From: an uncultured Phocaeicola sp.
GTDB taxonomy: Bacteria; Bacteroidota; Bacteroidia; Bacteroidales; Bacteroidaceae
NCBI GenBank assembly: GCA_958434805.1
Contig: CAUBDX010000043.1
Location: 1-15,450 of the forward strand
DNA: 15,450 nucleotides
Direction: 5' to 3'
Shown here: piece after piece, positions 5,935 to 14,520 of the stretch
Position numbering within the stretch: the first letter of the stretch is position 1
Layout: the number at the start of each line of letters is the position of its first letter
Translations under genes and position numbers: made by a program
The notes under the pieces: generated by a model
Seen by the model: the letters and a program-made list of their open reading frames with translations, nothing else
Told to the model about the DNA's origin: nothing
The model's database searches: none

Positions 5935-7664
5935 TAATTTATCTTTTCAATCCAACTTGCAACCTCTTCAACGGACGGATTAGTCAGTTCCAATTTATAT
6001 TTTTTATTGATGCCACAGATGTCCTGATGTAGTTTCTGCGGATTGACTTCTTTCATGTCGGAAACCAGATTATATCCTGCCTTCTGGATAACCGGAACCC
6101 ATGCTTCCTGAATTCCGAGTTCCATGAATTTTGCCGGAGCATCTTTCGGTATTACTTTTTCCGGGCGCATCTGCGGGAAGAACAATACTTCCTGGATGGT
6201 GCTCTGTCCGGTCATCAGCATAACCAGTCGGTCCATACCGATACCCATACCCGAAGTAGGAGGCATACCATATTCAAGGGCACGTACGAAGTCTTTGTCA
6301 ATAATCATGGCTTCATCGTCTCCCTTTTCGCTTAAGCGCATTTGTTCTTCGAAGCGTTCCAACTGGTCAATCGGGTCGTTCAGTTCGGTATAGGCATTAC
6401 ACAACTCTTTGCCGTTAACCATTAATTCGAAGCGTTCGGTCAATTCCGGATTGGTGCGGTGACGTTTGGTAAGCGGTGACATTTCCTTCGGATAGTCGGT
6501 GATGAAAGTAGGCTGGATATAATGACCTTCACAGAATTCACCGAAGATCTCGTCGATGAGTTTACCTTTACCCATGGTTTCGTCGATTTCCATGTTCAGC
6601 TTGCCGCAGACCTCACGGATCTGGTCTTCATTCATTCCGGTTAAGTCATAACCTGTAAATTCTTTGATAGAATCGAGCATGGTTACGCGTTTGAACGGAG
6701 CTTTGAAGTTGATGATATTTTCACCTACCTGTACTTCGGTTGTTCCGTTTACGTCCAGACAGATTTTCTCAATCATGTTTTCGGTAAACTTCATCATCCA
6801 GTTATAATCCTTATAGGCTACATAGATTTCCATGCAGGTAAATTCCGGATTGTGGGTACGGTCCATACCTTCATTACGGAAGTTCTTGCCGATTTCATAT
6901 ACACCTTCGAATCCGCCTACAATGAGTCTCTTCAGGTAAAGCTCGCTGGCAATACGCATATAAAGAGGAATGTCGAGCGCATTATGGTGAGTAATAAACG
7001 GACGGGCGGCAGCACCTCCGGCTATGGATTGCAGAATCGGTGTTTCTACTTCGATGTATCCTTTCGAGTTGAAGTATTCACGCATCGAGTTATATACCTT
7101 GTTGCGTTTCAAGAATATTTCCTTCACTCCGTCGTTAACCACTAAATCAACGTAACGTTGACGGTAACGTAATTCCGGATCTTCAAATTTATCGTAGGCA
7201 ACTCCGTCTTTGTACTTCACGATAGGAAGCGGACGGATTGATTTTGATAAAACGGTCAGCTTTTGGGCATGGATTGAGATTTCTCCCATTTGAGTACGGA
7301 ATACAAAGCCTTCGATTCCTACAAAGTCGCCCAAGTCAAGCAGACGTTTGAATACTACATTATATAAGTCTTTATTTTCGTCCGGACAGATGTCGTCACG
7401 GGTAATATATACTTGAATACGACCTTTAGAGTCTTGTAACTCAATGAAAGAAGCCTTACCCATCACACGACGTGACATGATACGTCCTGCTACTGACACC
7501 TTTTGCGGCTCGGTTTCATCGTCTTTGAAGTCTTTTTTGATGTCTGTCGAGAAAGCATTGGTTACATACTCGGCGGCAGGATATGGTTCTATGCCCATCG
7601 CTCTTAATTCATTCAGACTGTTTCGTCTGATAATCTCCTGTTCACTTAGTTCTAATACGTTCAT
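5934..7664 (-). CDS. lysS: Lysyl-tRNA synthetase, class II, with C-terminal extension
   Basis: It charges tRNA-Lys with lysine in the cytosol. The 576 residues contain an N-terminal helix (1-22), an OB-fold anticodon-binding domain (about 55-135) and the class II catalytic core. Motif 1 includes [10 protein letters not shown] (202-211), motif 2 starts at [15 protein letters not shown] (262-276), and motif 3 is [15 protein letters not shown] (472-486). Lysine-specific residues such as the [14 protein letters not shown] segment (418-431) are present. Most bacterial LysRS end shortly after FFPQMRP (495-501); here about 72 more residues follow (505-576). Their pattern, [20 protein letters not shown] and later [12 protein letters not shown], looks like a helix-hairpin-helix-type module. 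The ATG start at 7664 gives a normal LysRS N-terminus ([17 protein letters not shown]). It is the first gene of the lysS-gpsA-pgi run. Confidence 0.97.
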   Translation of the reverse strand: MNVLELSEQEIIRRNSLNELRAMGIEPYPAAEYVTNAFSTDIKKDFKDDETEPQKVSVAGRIMSRRVMGKASFIELQDSKGRIQVYITRDDICPDENKDLYNVVFKRLLDLGDFVGIEGFVFRTQMGEISIHAQKLTVLSKSIRPLPIVKYKDGVAYDKFEDPELRYRQRYVDLVVNDGVKEIFLKRNKVYNSMREYFNSKGYIEVETPILQSIAGGAAARPFITHHNALDIPLYMRIASELYLKRLIVGGFEGVYEIGKNFRNEGMDRTHNPEFTCMEIYVAYKDYNWMMKFTENMIEKICLDVNGTTEVQVGENIINFKAPFKRVTMLDSIKEFTGYDLTGMNEDQIREVCGKLNMEIDETMGKGKLIDEIFGEFCEGHYIQPTFITDYPKEMSPLTKRHRTNPELTERFELMVNGKELCNAYTELNDPIDQLERFEEQMRLSEKGDDEAMIIDKDFVRALEYGMPPTSGMGIGMDRLVMLMTGQSTIQEVLFFPQMRPEKVIPKDAPAKFMELGIQEAWVPVIQKAGYNLVSDMKEVNPQKLHQDICGINKKYKLELTNPSVEEVASWIEKIN

Positions 7665-7692
7665 CTGTTAATACATTAACTCAATTTTGGTA

Positions 7693-7700
7693 CAAAAATA
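7693..7700 (-). promoter_or_regulatory. Possible -7 box (TATTTTTG) upstream of lysS
   Basis: The minus strand has TATTTTTG, matching TAnnTTTG, about 28 bp before the lysS start. No well-spaced -33 TTTG is seen; TTTG words upstream lie at shorter spacings. The leader would be about 20 nt long. The AT-rich setting makes a chance match possible. Confidence 0.4.
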
Positions 7701-7939
7701 GCAAACATTTTGCAAAGTACCTCTAAATTAAGCTATTTTTATTCGGTGCGGTTGATTGGAAGGTCCTGATTCCGGTTTCAATTTGTTATCGGCTTGCTTC
7801 TTTTTCGGGTGGAAGCAGCCGGTGACCGGCTTGTTTCGAGGTGTAAGAGCCGGTTCTTGATGGCAGGTCGACCTGATGCCTTGGGTGGGACTGTGGATGA
7901 ACCGGCAAAACCGTTGTCTGCTTTGGCTTCAGTTTGTCT
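7701..7939. other. Non-coding, structured spacer between the efflux operon and lysS
   Basis: I find no credible gene here. The spacer holds several GC-rich inverted repeats in otherwise AT-rich surroundings. AGCCGGTGACCGGCT (7817-7831) is a 7-bp stem with a 1-nt centre. GCCGGTTC (7849-7856) pairs exactly with GAACCGGC (7899-7906), and between them CAGGTCGACCTG (7864-7875) is a perfect 12-bp palindrome. The word CCGG recurs at least five times, counting TTCCGGTTT near 7769. The set may fold as a branched RNA or DNA cruciform. Whether it is transcribed is unknown. Confidence 0.5.
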
Positions 7940-7989
7940 GTAAATAAATGAGCCGTGTTGTGGATATTTCTTTCCACAACACAGCTCAT
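7940..7989 (-). terminator. Strong terminator of the RND efflux operon
   Basis: ATGAGCCGTGTTGTGGA (7948-7964) is complementary to TCCACAACACAGCTCAT (7973-7989) over 17 bp, with one pair that is G-U in the minus-strand RNA and an 8-nt loop. On the minus strand the stem is followed by TTATTTA, a modest U-rich tail. It lies 26 bp after the stop of the outer-membrane gene and ends the three-gene transcript. Confidence 0.85.
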
Positions 7990-8015
7990 GGTGTGTGTTT
8001 TGAGAGAGGTTATTC

Positions 8016-9398
8016 TTATTGCCAGCCGCCGCCTAATGCTTTGTAGAGATTAACTACGGTCAGCTGTTTGTCGCGGATGGCATTGTTGAGTGCAATCTGT
8101 GCATCCAAGTATCCACGCTGTGCGTCCAGCAGGTCTATATAGCCGATATAGCCGTTGAGGTATTGTAGCTGAGCTAAATCTAACGCAATCTTTGAAGACT
8201 GCTCCAGACGGAGGCGGGTTTCATAAATCTCTTTGATTTTGCTGAATTCAGAGATGGCATTATAAGCATCCTTAAATGCGTTTAAAACCGTTTTTTCATA
8301 GGCATAAGTTGCCTGTTCGTAAGCCGCTTTTTTTGCTTTCAGCATAGCCCGGTTTTTTCCCATGGCAAAGATGGGCTGGAGCAAGTTGGCACTAAGCAGG
8401 TGGTGGGGCGACTTCAGCAGGTCATGCAGCTCTGCACTTTCTCCTCCAAAACTTGCTGTCAGCGAGATGGAAGGAAAGAGGCTGGTGAAGGCTATTCCTA
8501 CGGCTGCATTGGCTGCAATCAGGTCTTGTTCTGCCTTGCGAACGTCCGGGCGTCTTTCAAGAAGGCTGGAAGGAAGTCCTACAGGCAGACTGCCGGGAAG
8601 CATGACTTCTTCAGGCAGGACAGAGCGTTTGATTCGATGCGGATATTCGCCGGTGAGGAAGGCTATTTCGTTTTCCTTGAGGGTGATTTTCCGTTCCAAA
8701 TCGGGAACTAGCGTTGCTGTACGGGCCAACTCAACTTGTGCTTGCCGGAAAGGAATTTCAGGTATTAGTCCACCTTCGTAGCGGAGGCGTACTAAATGAA
8801 GACTTTCCTGGCGTGCATCTACCGTCTTTTTTACGATAGCCAGTTCATTATCGAGGGCAACCAGTTCGAAATACGACTGTGCAACTTGGGCTATCAGGCT
8901 CATCTTCAAGGCTGACTGGTTCTCAATGGAGCCTACAAAATCGGCCATGCTTTTATCTTTTGCCCAGCGGAGTTTTCCCCATAAGTCTAACTCCCAGGTG
9001 GCTATGCCTTTTAAATCGAACTCATTGCTCTCTTTGTATTTGTCTCCTCCATAGTTCTCGCCTTCTTTTTCAGCATAAACTTTCGCTCCGATTTGAGGGA
9101 AGAGGTTGGCGAAATCAATGCGCTTCATGGCTGCTAATTCTTTGATGCGTGCAGCTGCGATAAGCATATCCTTGTTATAGGTCAAGGTTTTACGGATGAG
9201 TCCCTGGAGCGTGGTATCCGTATAAAGCTGTTCCCACGGATAATCTCCGATGGAGCTGCTGTCCACGCTTAGGCTATCGAGGGTTTCCGGAAGCTCTAAT
9301 TGGGGGCGGGTATAATGTTTTCCTAATTGACAACCGCTTAAGGCTGCGGCTGCCAAGATAGAAAATATGCTGTATTTAAATAGTAAGTTCAATTTCAT
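8016..9398 (-). CDS. Outer-membrane efflux lipoprotein, TolC/OprM (NodT) family
   Basis: This is the outer-membrane channel of the tripartite pump. Its 460 residues are typical of NodT/OprM proteins. A lipoprotein signal peptide is clear: basic MKLNLLFK, a hydrophobic stretch, then lipobox ALSGC with Cys23 as the lipidated residue. KHYTRPQLELPET follows, as usual at the mature N-terminus of this family. Two homologous outer-membrane-efflux-protein repeats cover about 60-245 and 265-455. Family features include the helical-barrel segments WELDLWGKLRW (135-145) and SLLERRPDVRKAEQDLIAANAAVG, which starts the second repeat. It is the last gene of the operon, 12 bp after the pump gene, and is followed by a strong terminator. 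Substrates cannot be read from the sequence. Confidence 0.93.
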   Translation of the reverse strand: MKLNLLFKYSIFSILAAAALSGCQLGKHYTRPQLELPETLDSLSVDSSSIGDYPWEQLYTDTTLQGLIRKTLTYNKDMLIAAARIKELAAMKRIDFANLFPQIGAKVYAEKEGENYGGDKYKESNEFDLKGIATWELDLWGKLRWAKDKSMADFVGSIENQSALKMSLIAQVAQSYFELVALDNELAIVKKTVDARQESLHLVRLRYEGGLIPEIPFRQAQVELARTATLVPDLERKITLKENEIAFLTGEYPHRIKRSVLPEEVMLPGSLPVGLPSSLLERRPDVRKAEQDLIAANAAVGIAFTSLFPSISLTASFGGESAELHDLLKSPHHLLSANLLQPIFAMGKNRAMLKAKKAAYEQATYAYEKTVLNAFKDAYNAISEFSKIKEIYETRLRLEQSSKIALDLAQLQYLNGYIGYIDLLDAQRGYLDAQIALNNAIRDKQLTVVNLYKALGGGWQ

Positions 9399-9410
9399 AC
9401 CTGTTGAAAG

Positions 9411-12400
9411 TTAATTTGTATGTTTTGCTTTCAGTTTATTTTTTGCTTTGTAAATCATTACAAAGAAGAAAGGAACAAGGAAGATTCCCACGGTAACCGC
9501 TACAATCATTCCGTAGAATACACCGGTACCGATGGCTTGACGGCTTGCTGATCCCGGACCGCTGGCAATAACCATCGGCAACATACCTAAGATGAATGCC
9601 AGTGAGGTCATCAGAATCGGGCGGAAACGCAAACGGGCTGCATGAAGTGTAGATTCGATCAGGTCTTTTCCTGCATCAACTTCGTCTTTGGCAAACTCAA
9701 CAATCAAGATGGCATTCTTGGCGGCAAGACCAACAAGCATTACCAGACCAATCTGGAAGTATGTATCGTTCTCCAATCCGCTCACGGCAACTCCGGCGTA
9801 AGCTCCAAGGGCTGCTACGGGAAGTGACAGCAAAACCGCGATAGGAATACTCCAGCTTTCATAGAGCGCTGCAAGGAATAGGAATACAAACAAGAATACC
9901 AAGGTTAGAATCATACCGGTTTGTCCGCCTGCTTGTTTTTCCTGGAATGAAAGTCCACTCCATTCTATACCAATGTTTTCCGGGAGATGTTCACGGGCTA
10001 CTCTTTCAATGACCTCCATAGCCTGTCCGGAACTGTATCCGTGTGCTGCTTCTCCACGAATTACGGATGTGTTAAACATGTTGAATCGCTGGATGCTTCC
10101 CGGTCCTGTGGTATATTCCGTATTTCCTAATGAAGTCAGCGGAATCATAGAGTTGTCACTTCCGCGTACAAAGAACAGGTTGATGTTGTCCCGGTGTTCG
10201 CGGTAGGGGGCTTCTGCCTGTAAATATACACGGTAGATACGGTTGAACATGTTGAAGTCGTTTACGTAAACTGAACCGGTATAGGCTTTCATGGTTGAGA
10301 ATACGTCGGCCATGGGTACTCCTGAGAGTTTAACTTTATCACGGTCTACATCAAAGTACAGCTGAGGAATGTCTGCTTGTATAGAAGAAGAAAGTCCGCT
10401 TAACTCATCGCATTTTGAGGCGTAATACATCAAAGTGTCAGTAGCTTGTACCAAGTCGTCATAGCTGGCATCGCCTCTGGCTTCGAGCTGCATTTCAAAA
10501 CCTCCGGAAGTTCCAAGTCCGGGGATTACCGGTGGAGTGGATAAGTAAATCTTACATTCCGGATATTTTTTCATCTCGTTTTGTACTTCTGCCATAATTT
10601 CTCCGATATTAGTGTCGTCACGTTTTTTCCATTCTTTTAGGATGATAGTGAGCTGGCTTCGAGACTGGCTTGTACCGATACGCGGGCTGGTACCTGTTAC
10701 ATTTTGTACGTACTCTACGGCCGGATGCTGCATGATGAAATCAATGGCACGATTGGTTACCGTACGTGTTCTTTCCAGTGTGGCACCCTCCGGCAGTTCA
10801 ATCTCGACGGTGAAGTATCCTTGGTCTTCGGTCGGAAGGAAGCTGGTAGGGATAATTCTATACAGCATGAAGGTGAACAAAATAACTGTAGCAAAACCTA
10901 ATGTGATGCGGCGGGGATGTTTTAGAATATGCGTAATTCCTGTTACATATTTATTGTTTCCCAAGTCAATCCAGCGGTTTATGGTACGGAACACTTTGTT
11001 TTTAGGCTTGCTGTGGTCGGTTGGTTTCAAGATAAGAGAACACATTACCGGACTCAGGGTTAAGGCAACTACAGTTGACAATAACACAGATACTGCAATC
11101 GTTACACTAAACTGACGGTATAGCTGTCCTGTGATACCCGAAAGGAAACTTACCGGAACGAATACGGCAGCCAAAACCAGTGAGGTGGCAATCAAGGCTC
11201 CTGTCAGTCCGTCCATGGCCTTTTTGGTGGCTTCATAAGGACTGAGATGCTCTTCTTCCATGATACGTTCTACGTTTTCTACTACTACAATGGCATCATC
11301 CACCACCAGACCGATGGCAAGGACCAGTCCTAACAGAGTCAGCATGTTGAGCGAAAATCCAAAGATGAGCATGAATCCGAATGTTCCGATCAGTGAGATA
11401 GGAACTGCCACGATAGGAATGATAGTGGCACGCCAGCTTTGCAGAGAAAGAAATACAACCACAATTACAAGGAACAACGCTTCATATAAGGTTTTGTATA
11501 CTTCATGAATGGACTCTGAAATGTAAGTTGTCATGTCAAAAGTAACTTCGTACTCCAAGCCTTCCGGAAAAGTTTTGCTCATTTCTGCCATGGCTTTTTT
11601 TACGTTGTCAGCCACTTCCATGGCATTGGCCCCCGGAAGCATGTAAATACCAAGAACGGCTGCATTTCCGTCGTTGATACCACTTTCAGTACTGTAAGAC
11701 TGTGCTTCCAGTGAAACCCGGGCTACATCACGCAATCGGATGAGTGAGCCGTCGGCATTGGCACGCACTACGATTTCTTCAAATTGGGCGGCTGTCGACA
11801 AGCGTCCTTGTGCTGTAATCGGAATGGTAATATCCAATCCTGTAACAGGCTGCTGTCCTAAGACTCCGGCAGCCGATTCTCTGTTCTGGTCCTTCAGTGC
11901 ATTTTGGATGTCCTGCACGGTAAGTCCGAAGTTTGCCAGACGGGCAGGGTCTACCCAAATCTGCATTGCGTAATAGCGGCTTCCGATGTTGGATACACGA
12001 CCCACTCCCGGAATACGGCGGATTAAGTCGAGCACGTTAATAGTTGCAAAGTTACTCAAATAGATTTCATCGAATTTAGGATCATCCGAGGTCAAACAAA
12101 TCGTCATCAACTGGCTGGCTGCCTGCTTTTCGATGGAAATACCATTCTGAACCACTTCAGCCGGCAGACGGGATTCTGCCAGTTTGATACGGTTCTGTAT
12201 TTCCACCGCAGCCAAATCAGGGTCGGCAGAAATATCAAAGGTAACAGTTGCAGAGAACCCTCCGGAGTTAGAACTGCTTGATTCCATGTAGAGCATTCCC
12301 GGAGTTCCGTTTAACTCTTGTTCGATAGGCGTTGCAACGGCCTGTGATACAGTTAAGGCACTGGCTCCCGGATAAGATGCACTGATCTTAACTACAGGAG

Positions 12401-12521
12401 GAGTAATTTGCGGGTATTGGTCAACGGGAAGCATGGTCAAGCCAATGATTCCTACGATGACAATTAATATGGAGATGACAGCCGAGAATACGGGCCTGTC
12501 AATGAAAAAGTTTACTTTCAT
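9411..12521 (-). CDS. RND efflux pump, hydrophobe/amphiphile efflux-1 (AcrB/MexB-like) inner-membrane subunit
   Basis: This proton-driven trimeric pump exports amphiphilic compounds such as drugs, bile salts or detergents. The 1036 residues match the AcrB family (about 1030-1050). It begins MKVNFFIDRPVFSAVISIL, the usual TM1 start. The proton-relay residues are present: Asp408 and Asp409 in GLVVDDAIVVVENVER (404-419) and Lys935 in GLAAKNAILIVEF (931-943). The porter-domain entry DQYPQITPPVV (34-44), the switch-loop region PGLGTSGGFEM (667-677) and a second-half TM cluster from about 868 are also in place. Twelve hydrophobic segments fall in two halves (about 10-28 and 340-555; about 868-1023), so it looks intact. 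It starts 9 bp after the membrane-fusion gene. It is probably related to the Bme pumps of Bacteroides; which one cannot be told by eye. Confidence 0.96.
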   Translation of the reverse strand: MKVNFFIDRPVFSAVISILIVIVGIIGLTMLPVDQYPQITPPVVKISASYPGASALTVSQAVATPIEQELNGTPGMLYMESSSSNSGGFSATVTFDISADPDLAAVEIQNRIKLAESRLPAEVVQNGISIEKQAASQLMTICLTSDDPKFDEIYLSNFATINVLDLIRRIPGVGRVSNIGSRYYAMQIWVDPARLANFGLTVQDIQNALKDQNRESAAGVLGQQPVTGLDITIPITAQGRLSTAAQFEEIVVRANADGSLIRLRDVARVSLEAQSYSTESGINDGNAAVLGIYMLPGANAMEVADNVKKAMAEMSKTFPEGLEYEVTFDMTTYISESIHEVYKTLYEALFLVIVVVFLSLQSWRATIIPIVAVPISLIGTFGFMLIFGFSLNMLTLLGLVLAIGLVVDDAIVVVENVERIMEEEHLSPYEATKKAMDGLTGALIATSLVLAAVFVPVSFLSGITGQLYRQFSVTIAVSVLLSTVVALTLSPVMCSLILKPTDHSKPKNKVFRTINRWIDLGNNKYVTGITHILKHPRRITLGFATVILFTFMLYRIIPTSFLPTEDQGYFTVEIELPEGATLERTRTVTNRAIDFIMQHPAVEYVQNVTGTSPRIGTSQSRSQLTIILKEWKKRDDTNIGEIMAEVQNEMKKYPECKIYLSTPPVIPGLGTSGGFEMQLEARGDASYDDLVQATDTLMYYASKCDELSGLSSSIQADIPQLYFDVDRDKVKLSGVPMADVFSTMKAYTGSVYVNDFNMFNRIYRVYLQAEAPYREHRDNINLFFVRGSDNSMIPLTSLGNTEYTTGPGSIQRFNMFNTSVIRGEAAHGYSSGQAMEVIERVAREHLPENIGIEWSGLSFQEKQAGGQTGMILTLVFLFVFLFLAALYESWSIPIAVLLSLPVAALGAYAGVAVSGLENDTYFQIGLVMLVGLAAKNAILIVEFAKDEVDAGKDLIESTLHAARLRFRPILMTSLAFILGMLPMVIASGPGSASRQAIGTGVFYGMIVAVTVGIFLVPFFFVMIYKAKNKLKAKHTN

Positions 12522-12530
12522 AGGTTTACG

Positions 12531-13718
12531 TTATTCTTGGGTTTCCTCTTCTTGTTTTGGAGCTTCGCTTACGTTTACTTTCATTCCCGGGCTTAATTTG
12601 TGATAGCCTTCGCTGACAATCATTTCGCCTGGTATCAGTCCACGTTCTACTACTACATTATTGCCAAACTCAGGTCCGAGCTCGATAAAGCGGCGTTCAA
12701 CGGTAGAGTCGCGTCGCATTACGAAAATATAAGCTCCTCCTTTTTCTATGATTAATGATTTTTGAGGAACTACGGTGGCATTCTCTCGAACGTCCAGCAA
12801 AAGACGCACTTTGGTAAACTGTCCCGGAAGCAAGACGTGTTCGGGGTTGCTCATTTCGGCACGTACTGAGAAGGTACCGGTTTTAGGATTTACTTGAGGT
12901 TCGGCAAAATCTACTAATCCTTTGTGTGGGTATACGCTGTTGTCTGGCAAGGTGATGGTTACAGTTGGTTGCCAAGAACGGGTAGAGTCTTTTTGTCCCA
13001 ATGTCACATTTCGTTCTTTACTCTTTAAATAATCTAAAGCTGTCATGCTGAAATCTACCAGTACCGTGTCACTTTTCACGACGGTAGCCAAAAGAGATTT
13101 TCCGCTTGTGCCGACCAGGGTACCAAGGTCAACGTGACGTTCACTGATGTGTCCCGAAATAGGAGAACGCACAATGGTATAACCTAATTCTTGTTCAGCT
13201 TGGTCTAAGTCGGCTTGACTCATCCCTACGCTGGCAATGGCTGTTTCATAAGCTGCCACTGCATTGTCCAAGTCTAACTGGCTTGCTGCATTTTGTTCGT
13301 ATAGAGGTTTGATACGTGCTAAGTCTCGTTCAGCCTTGCGTGCAGTAGCTTCGTCTTTCTTTAATTGAGCTCTTGCCTTATCTGCTTTTGCACGATATTG
13401 GTCTTGGTTGATAACGAAAAGCGTCTGATTACGTTTTACATAGGTACCTTCTTCAAACAGCATTTGTTCTAGGAAACCTTCCACCCGGGCGCGTACTTCA
13501 ACAAACTGCTGCGCGCGAATGCGTCCAACGTAATCTCCGTATATTTCTACGTCTTGTTTTTGGGCTGGAGCTATACTTACGATAGGAATTTCAGGAGCGG
13601 GCTCCGGTTTCTGAGTCAGTATAAAATAAAGTGCTACGATGATAGCGATACCTACTCCTGCATAAATGGTTTGTTTTCTTTTCACCTTGAGTTCTTTCCT
13701 TGTCAAAAAACGTTTCAT
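12531..13718 (-). CDS. RND efflux periplasmic adaptor (membrane-fusion protein)
   Basis: This adaptor links the inner-membrane pump to the outer-membrane channel. From ATG 13718 it has 395 residues. A basic N-terminus (MKRFLTRKELKVKRKQ) precedes one hydrophobic segment at about 17-34 with no lipobox, so it is held by an uncleaved or cleaved signal-type helix, not a lipid. A biotinyl-lipoyl half, VEVRARVEGFLEQ to TLFVIN (73-105), leads into an alpha-helical hairpin (about 106-185), the second lipoyl half around YTIVRSPISGHISER, then beta-barrel and membrane-proximal domains with VDFAEPQVNPKTGTFSVRA and LLPGQFTKVRL. An acidic tail (PKQEEETQE) ends it. In-frame ATGs at 13757 and 13748 are possible starts, but they add residues unlike the family and lie almost at the predicted transcript start. 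It is the first gene of the operon. Confidence 0.94.
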   Translation of the reverse strand: MKRFLTRKELKVKRKQTIYAGVGIAIIVALYFILTQKPEPAPEIPIVSIAPAQKQDVEIYGDYVGRIRAQQFVEVRARVEGFLEQMLFEEGTYVKRNQTLFVINQDQYRAKADKARAQLKKDEATARKAERDLARIKPLYEQNAASQLDLDNAVAAYETAIASVGMSQADLDQAEQELGYTIVRSPISGHISERHVDLGTLVGTSGKSLLATVVKSDTVLVDFSMTALDYLKSKERNVTLGQKDSTRSWQPTVTITLPDNSVYPHKGLVDFAEPQVNPKTGTFSVRAEMSNPEHVLLPGQFTKVRLLLDVRENATVVPQKSLIIEKGGAYIFVMRRDSTVERRFIELGPEFGNNVVVERGLIPGEMIVSEGYHKLSPGMKVNVSEAPKQEEETQE

Positions 13719-13771
13719 ACTTGTAAATTTAATATTATTAGATGCCATGATAAGCATAGCAATCTATGTGC

Positions 13772-13803
13772 CAAATATAATAAAAATAATTTAGTTGTTG
13801 AAA
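13772..13803 (-). promoter_or_regulatory. Promoter of the RND efflux operon
   Basis: The minus strand has TATATTTG (13779 to 13772), a full match to the -7 consensus TAnnTTTG. A TTTC (13803 to 13800), one base from the -33 TTTG, lies 20 bp upstream, which is close to the usual spacing. Initiation would fall near 13765, leaving a leader of about 45 nt before ATG 13718. No regulator gene and no clear operator palindrome are seen next to it. Confidence 0.65.
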
Positions 13804-13874
13804 ATCAATAAGATAATATTCTTGTTATGTTTTTGTATATTGAGGAATTATAAACAATACTGTGGAAAAAATCC

Positions 13875-14195
13875 TCATTTCCATTCCTCCCACAGGTGTG
13901 TTAAGGCAGCAAGTGGGTGATAAAATAACATTCTAGGACCTGAATAACGCATGATTTCTTGAATTCGTTTTCTCATTTCAGGCTTATAGCAATGTGTGGG
14001 GCAAAGGCGGCAAGTCTTTTTTTCTTGTTTGAAAGGACATAATGATAATCGTTTATGGGCATATAGCAGTGTTTCCTTGCAGGCAACACAAAGTGATTCT
14101 TTTCTTTCTTTATTATGGTTATGGTGGTTACAGTAAAGCTTTATCATTTGTTCGATGATATGCTTTTCTTTTTCGGTTTTTAAATGCTTGTCCAT
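13875..14195 (-). CDS. YgbA-like protein (nitrous oxide-stimulated promoter family)
   Basis: This 106-residue protein fits the family named for a nitrous-oxide-stimulated promoter, which includes E. coli YgbA. Seven cysteines are spread as C22, CVAC (36-39), C53 in LCPFKQ, and the CRLCPTHCY cluster (62-70). The family's KPEMRKRIQEIMRYSGPRM segment (71-89) and a final YHP motif follow. The Cys and His pattern suggests a metal or iron-sulfur site, which is inference. In E. coli ygbA is controlled by the nitric-oxide sensor NsrR, so a role in nitrosative stress is likely for the family; the exact biochemical activity is unclear to me. A TAnnTTTG box 20 bp upstream of the start suggests its own promoter. 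It is the gene just upstream of the efflux operon but is separated from it by that operon's own promoter. Confidence 0.85.
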   Translation of the reverse strand: MDKHLKTEKEKHIIEQMIKLYCNHHNHNKERKESLCVACKETLLYAHKRLSLCPFKQEKKTCRLCPTHCYKPEMRKRIQEIMRYSGPRMLFYHPLAALTHLWEEWK

Positions 14196-14427
14196 TAACT
14201 TTTTGAATTCGGATGCAAAGGTACAAATAAAAAGAGATTTTTTTACCTTGCAGCCCGAAAAAAATAAGAAAATGGTAATAGAGAAATAAGGAGAGGCAAC
14301 TGCATGCGCTTATGGTCGGTTGTTGTGCCGTAGAGAGGGATTTTTGTTGCGTATTGGAAAGCTTTAGAAAGGAAGTCTGGCGGATGCAAACTATGTGGTA
14401 AGGGGATATGAAATGTTTTGATTTGTA
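14196..14427. other. Spacer with no recognised gene between the YgbA-like gene and the acyltransferase terminator
   Basis: Apart from the promoter box at 14216-14223, I see nothing that can be supported here. The longest minus-strand reading frame (from 14467) begins inside the terminator and encodes a low-complexity Pro/Phe/Leu-rich peptide without family character. The composition is AT-rich, with poly-A and poly-T runs near 14228-14272. No tRNA, CRISPR or clear hairpin was found in this part. Confidence 0.5.
14216..14223 (-). promoter_or_regulatory. -7 box (TACCTTTG) for the YgbA-like gene
   Basis: The minus strand reads TACCTTTG, an exact match to the Bacteroides TAnnTTTG consensus, 20 bp before the start codon. 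A clean TTTG at the -33 spacing is not seen, only A/T-rich DNA. The expected leader is about 13-15 nt. Confidence 0.6.
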
Positions 14428-14483
14428 ATAAAAAGAAAGGCATGCAAAAAGGATTAGGAAAATCCATTCTGCATGCTTTTCTT
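14428..14483 (-). terminator. Strong Rho-independent terminator after the acyltransferase gene
   Basis: On the minus strand AAGAAAAGCATGCA (14483 to 14470) pairs with TGCATGCCTTTCTT (14446 to 14433) at 13 of 14 positions. Inside, GGATT and AATCC form a second short stem. The outer stem runs directly into further T residues (TTTATT). It lies about 38 bp past the acyltransferase stop and ends the two-gene unit at 14521-15377. Confidence 0.85.
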
Positions 14484-14520
14484 GATATTCATGCGCAAGA
14501 GGGTACTCGTTTATTCAAGT

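Noticed and set aside
7786..7989. Minus-strand reading frame of 67 codons in the efflux-lysS spacer
   Set aside because: Its ATG is the end of the terminator stem, the rest translates nested hairpins into a Pro/His/Ser/Thr-rich peptide, and no family character or leader is visible.
10612..11115. Plus-strand reading frame of 167 codons within the RND pump gene
   Set aside because: It is antisense to an intact AcrB-like gene and its product has no domain pattern.
13719..13757. Longer start for the membrane-fusion protein
   Set aside because: The extra 13 residues (MLIMASNNIKFTS) lack family likeness and the ATG at 13757 would be almost at the predicted transcript start; ATG 13718 gives a normal N-terminus and leader.
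13860..13900. Possible weak hairpin (CTGTGG/CCACAG) around the stop of the YgbA-like gene as a terminator
   Set aside because: The stem is only about 6 bp with a loop of more than 20 nt, it includes the stop codon, and no T-run follows it.
14243..14467. Minus-strand reading frame of 74 codons after the acyltransferase gene
   Set aside because: It begins inside the terminator hairpin and encodes a low-complexity peptide rich in Pro, Phe and Leu.
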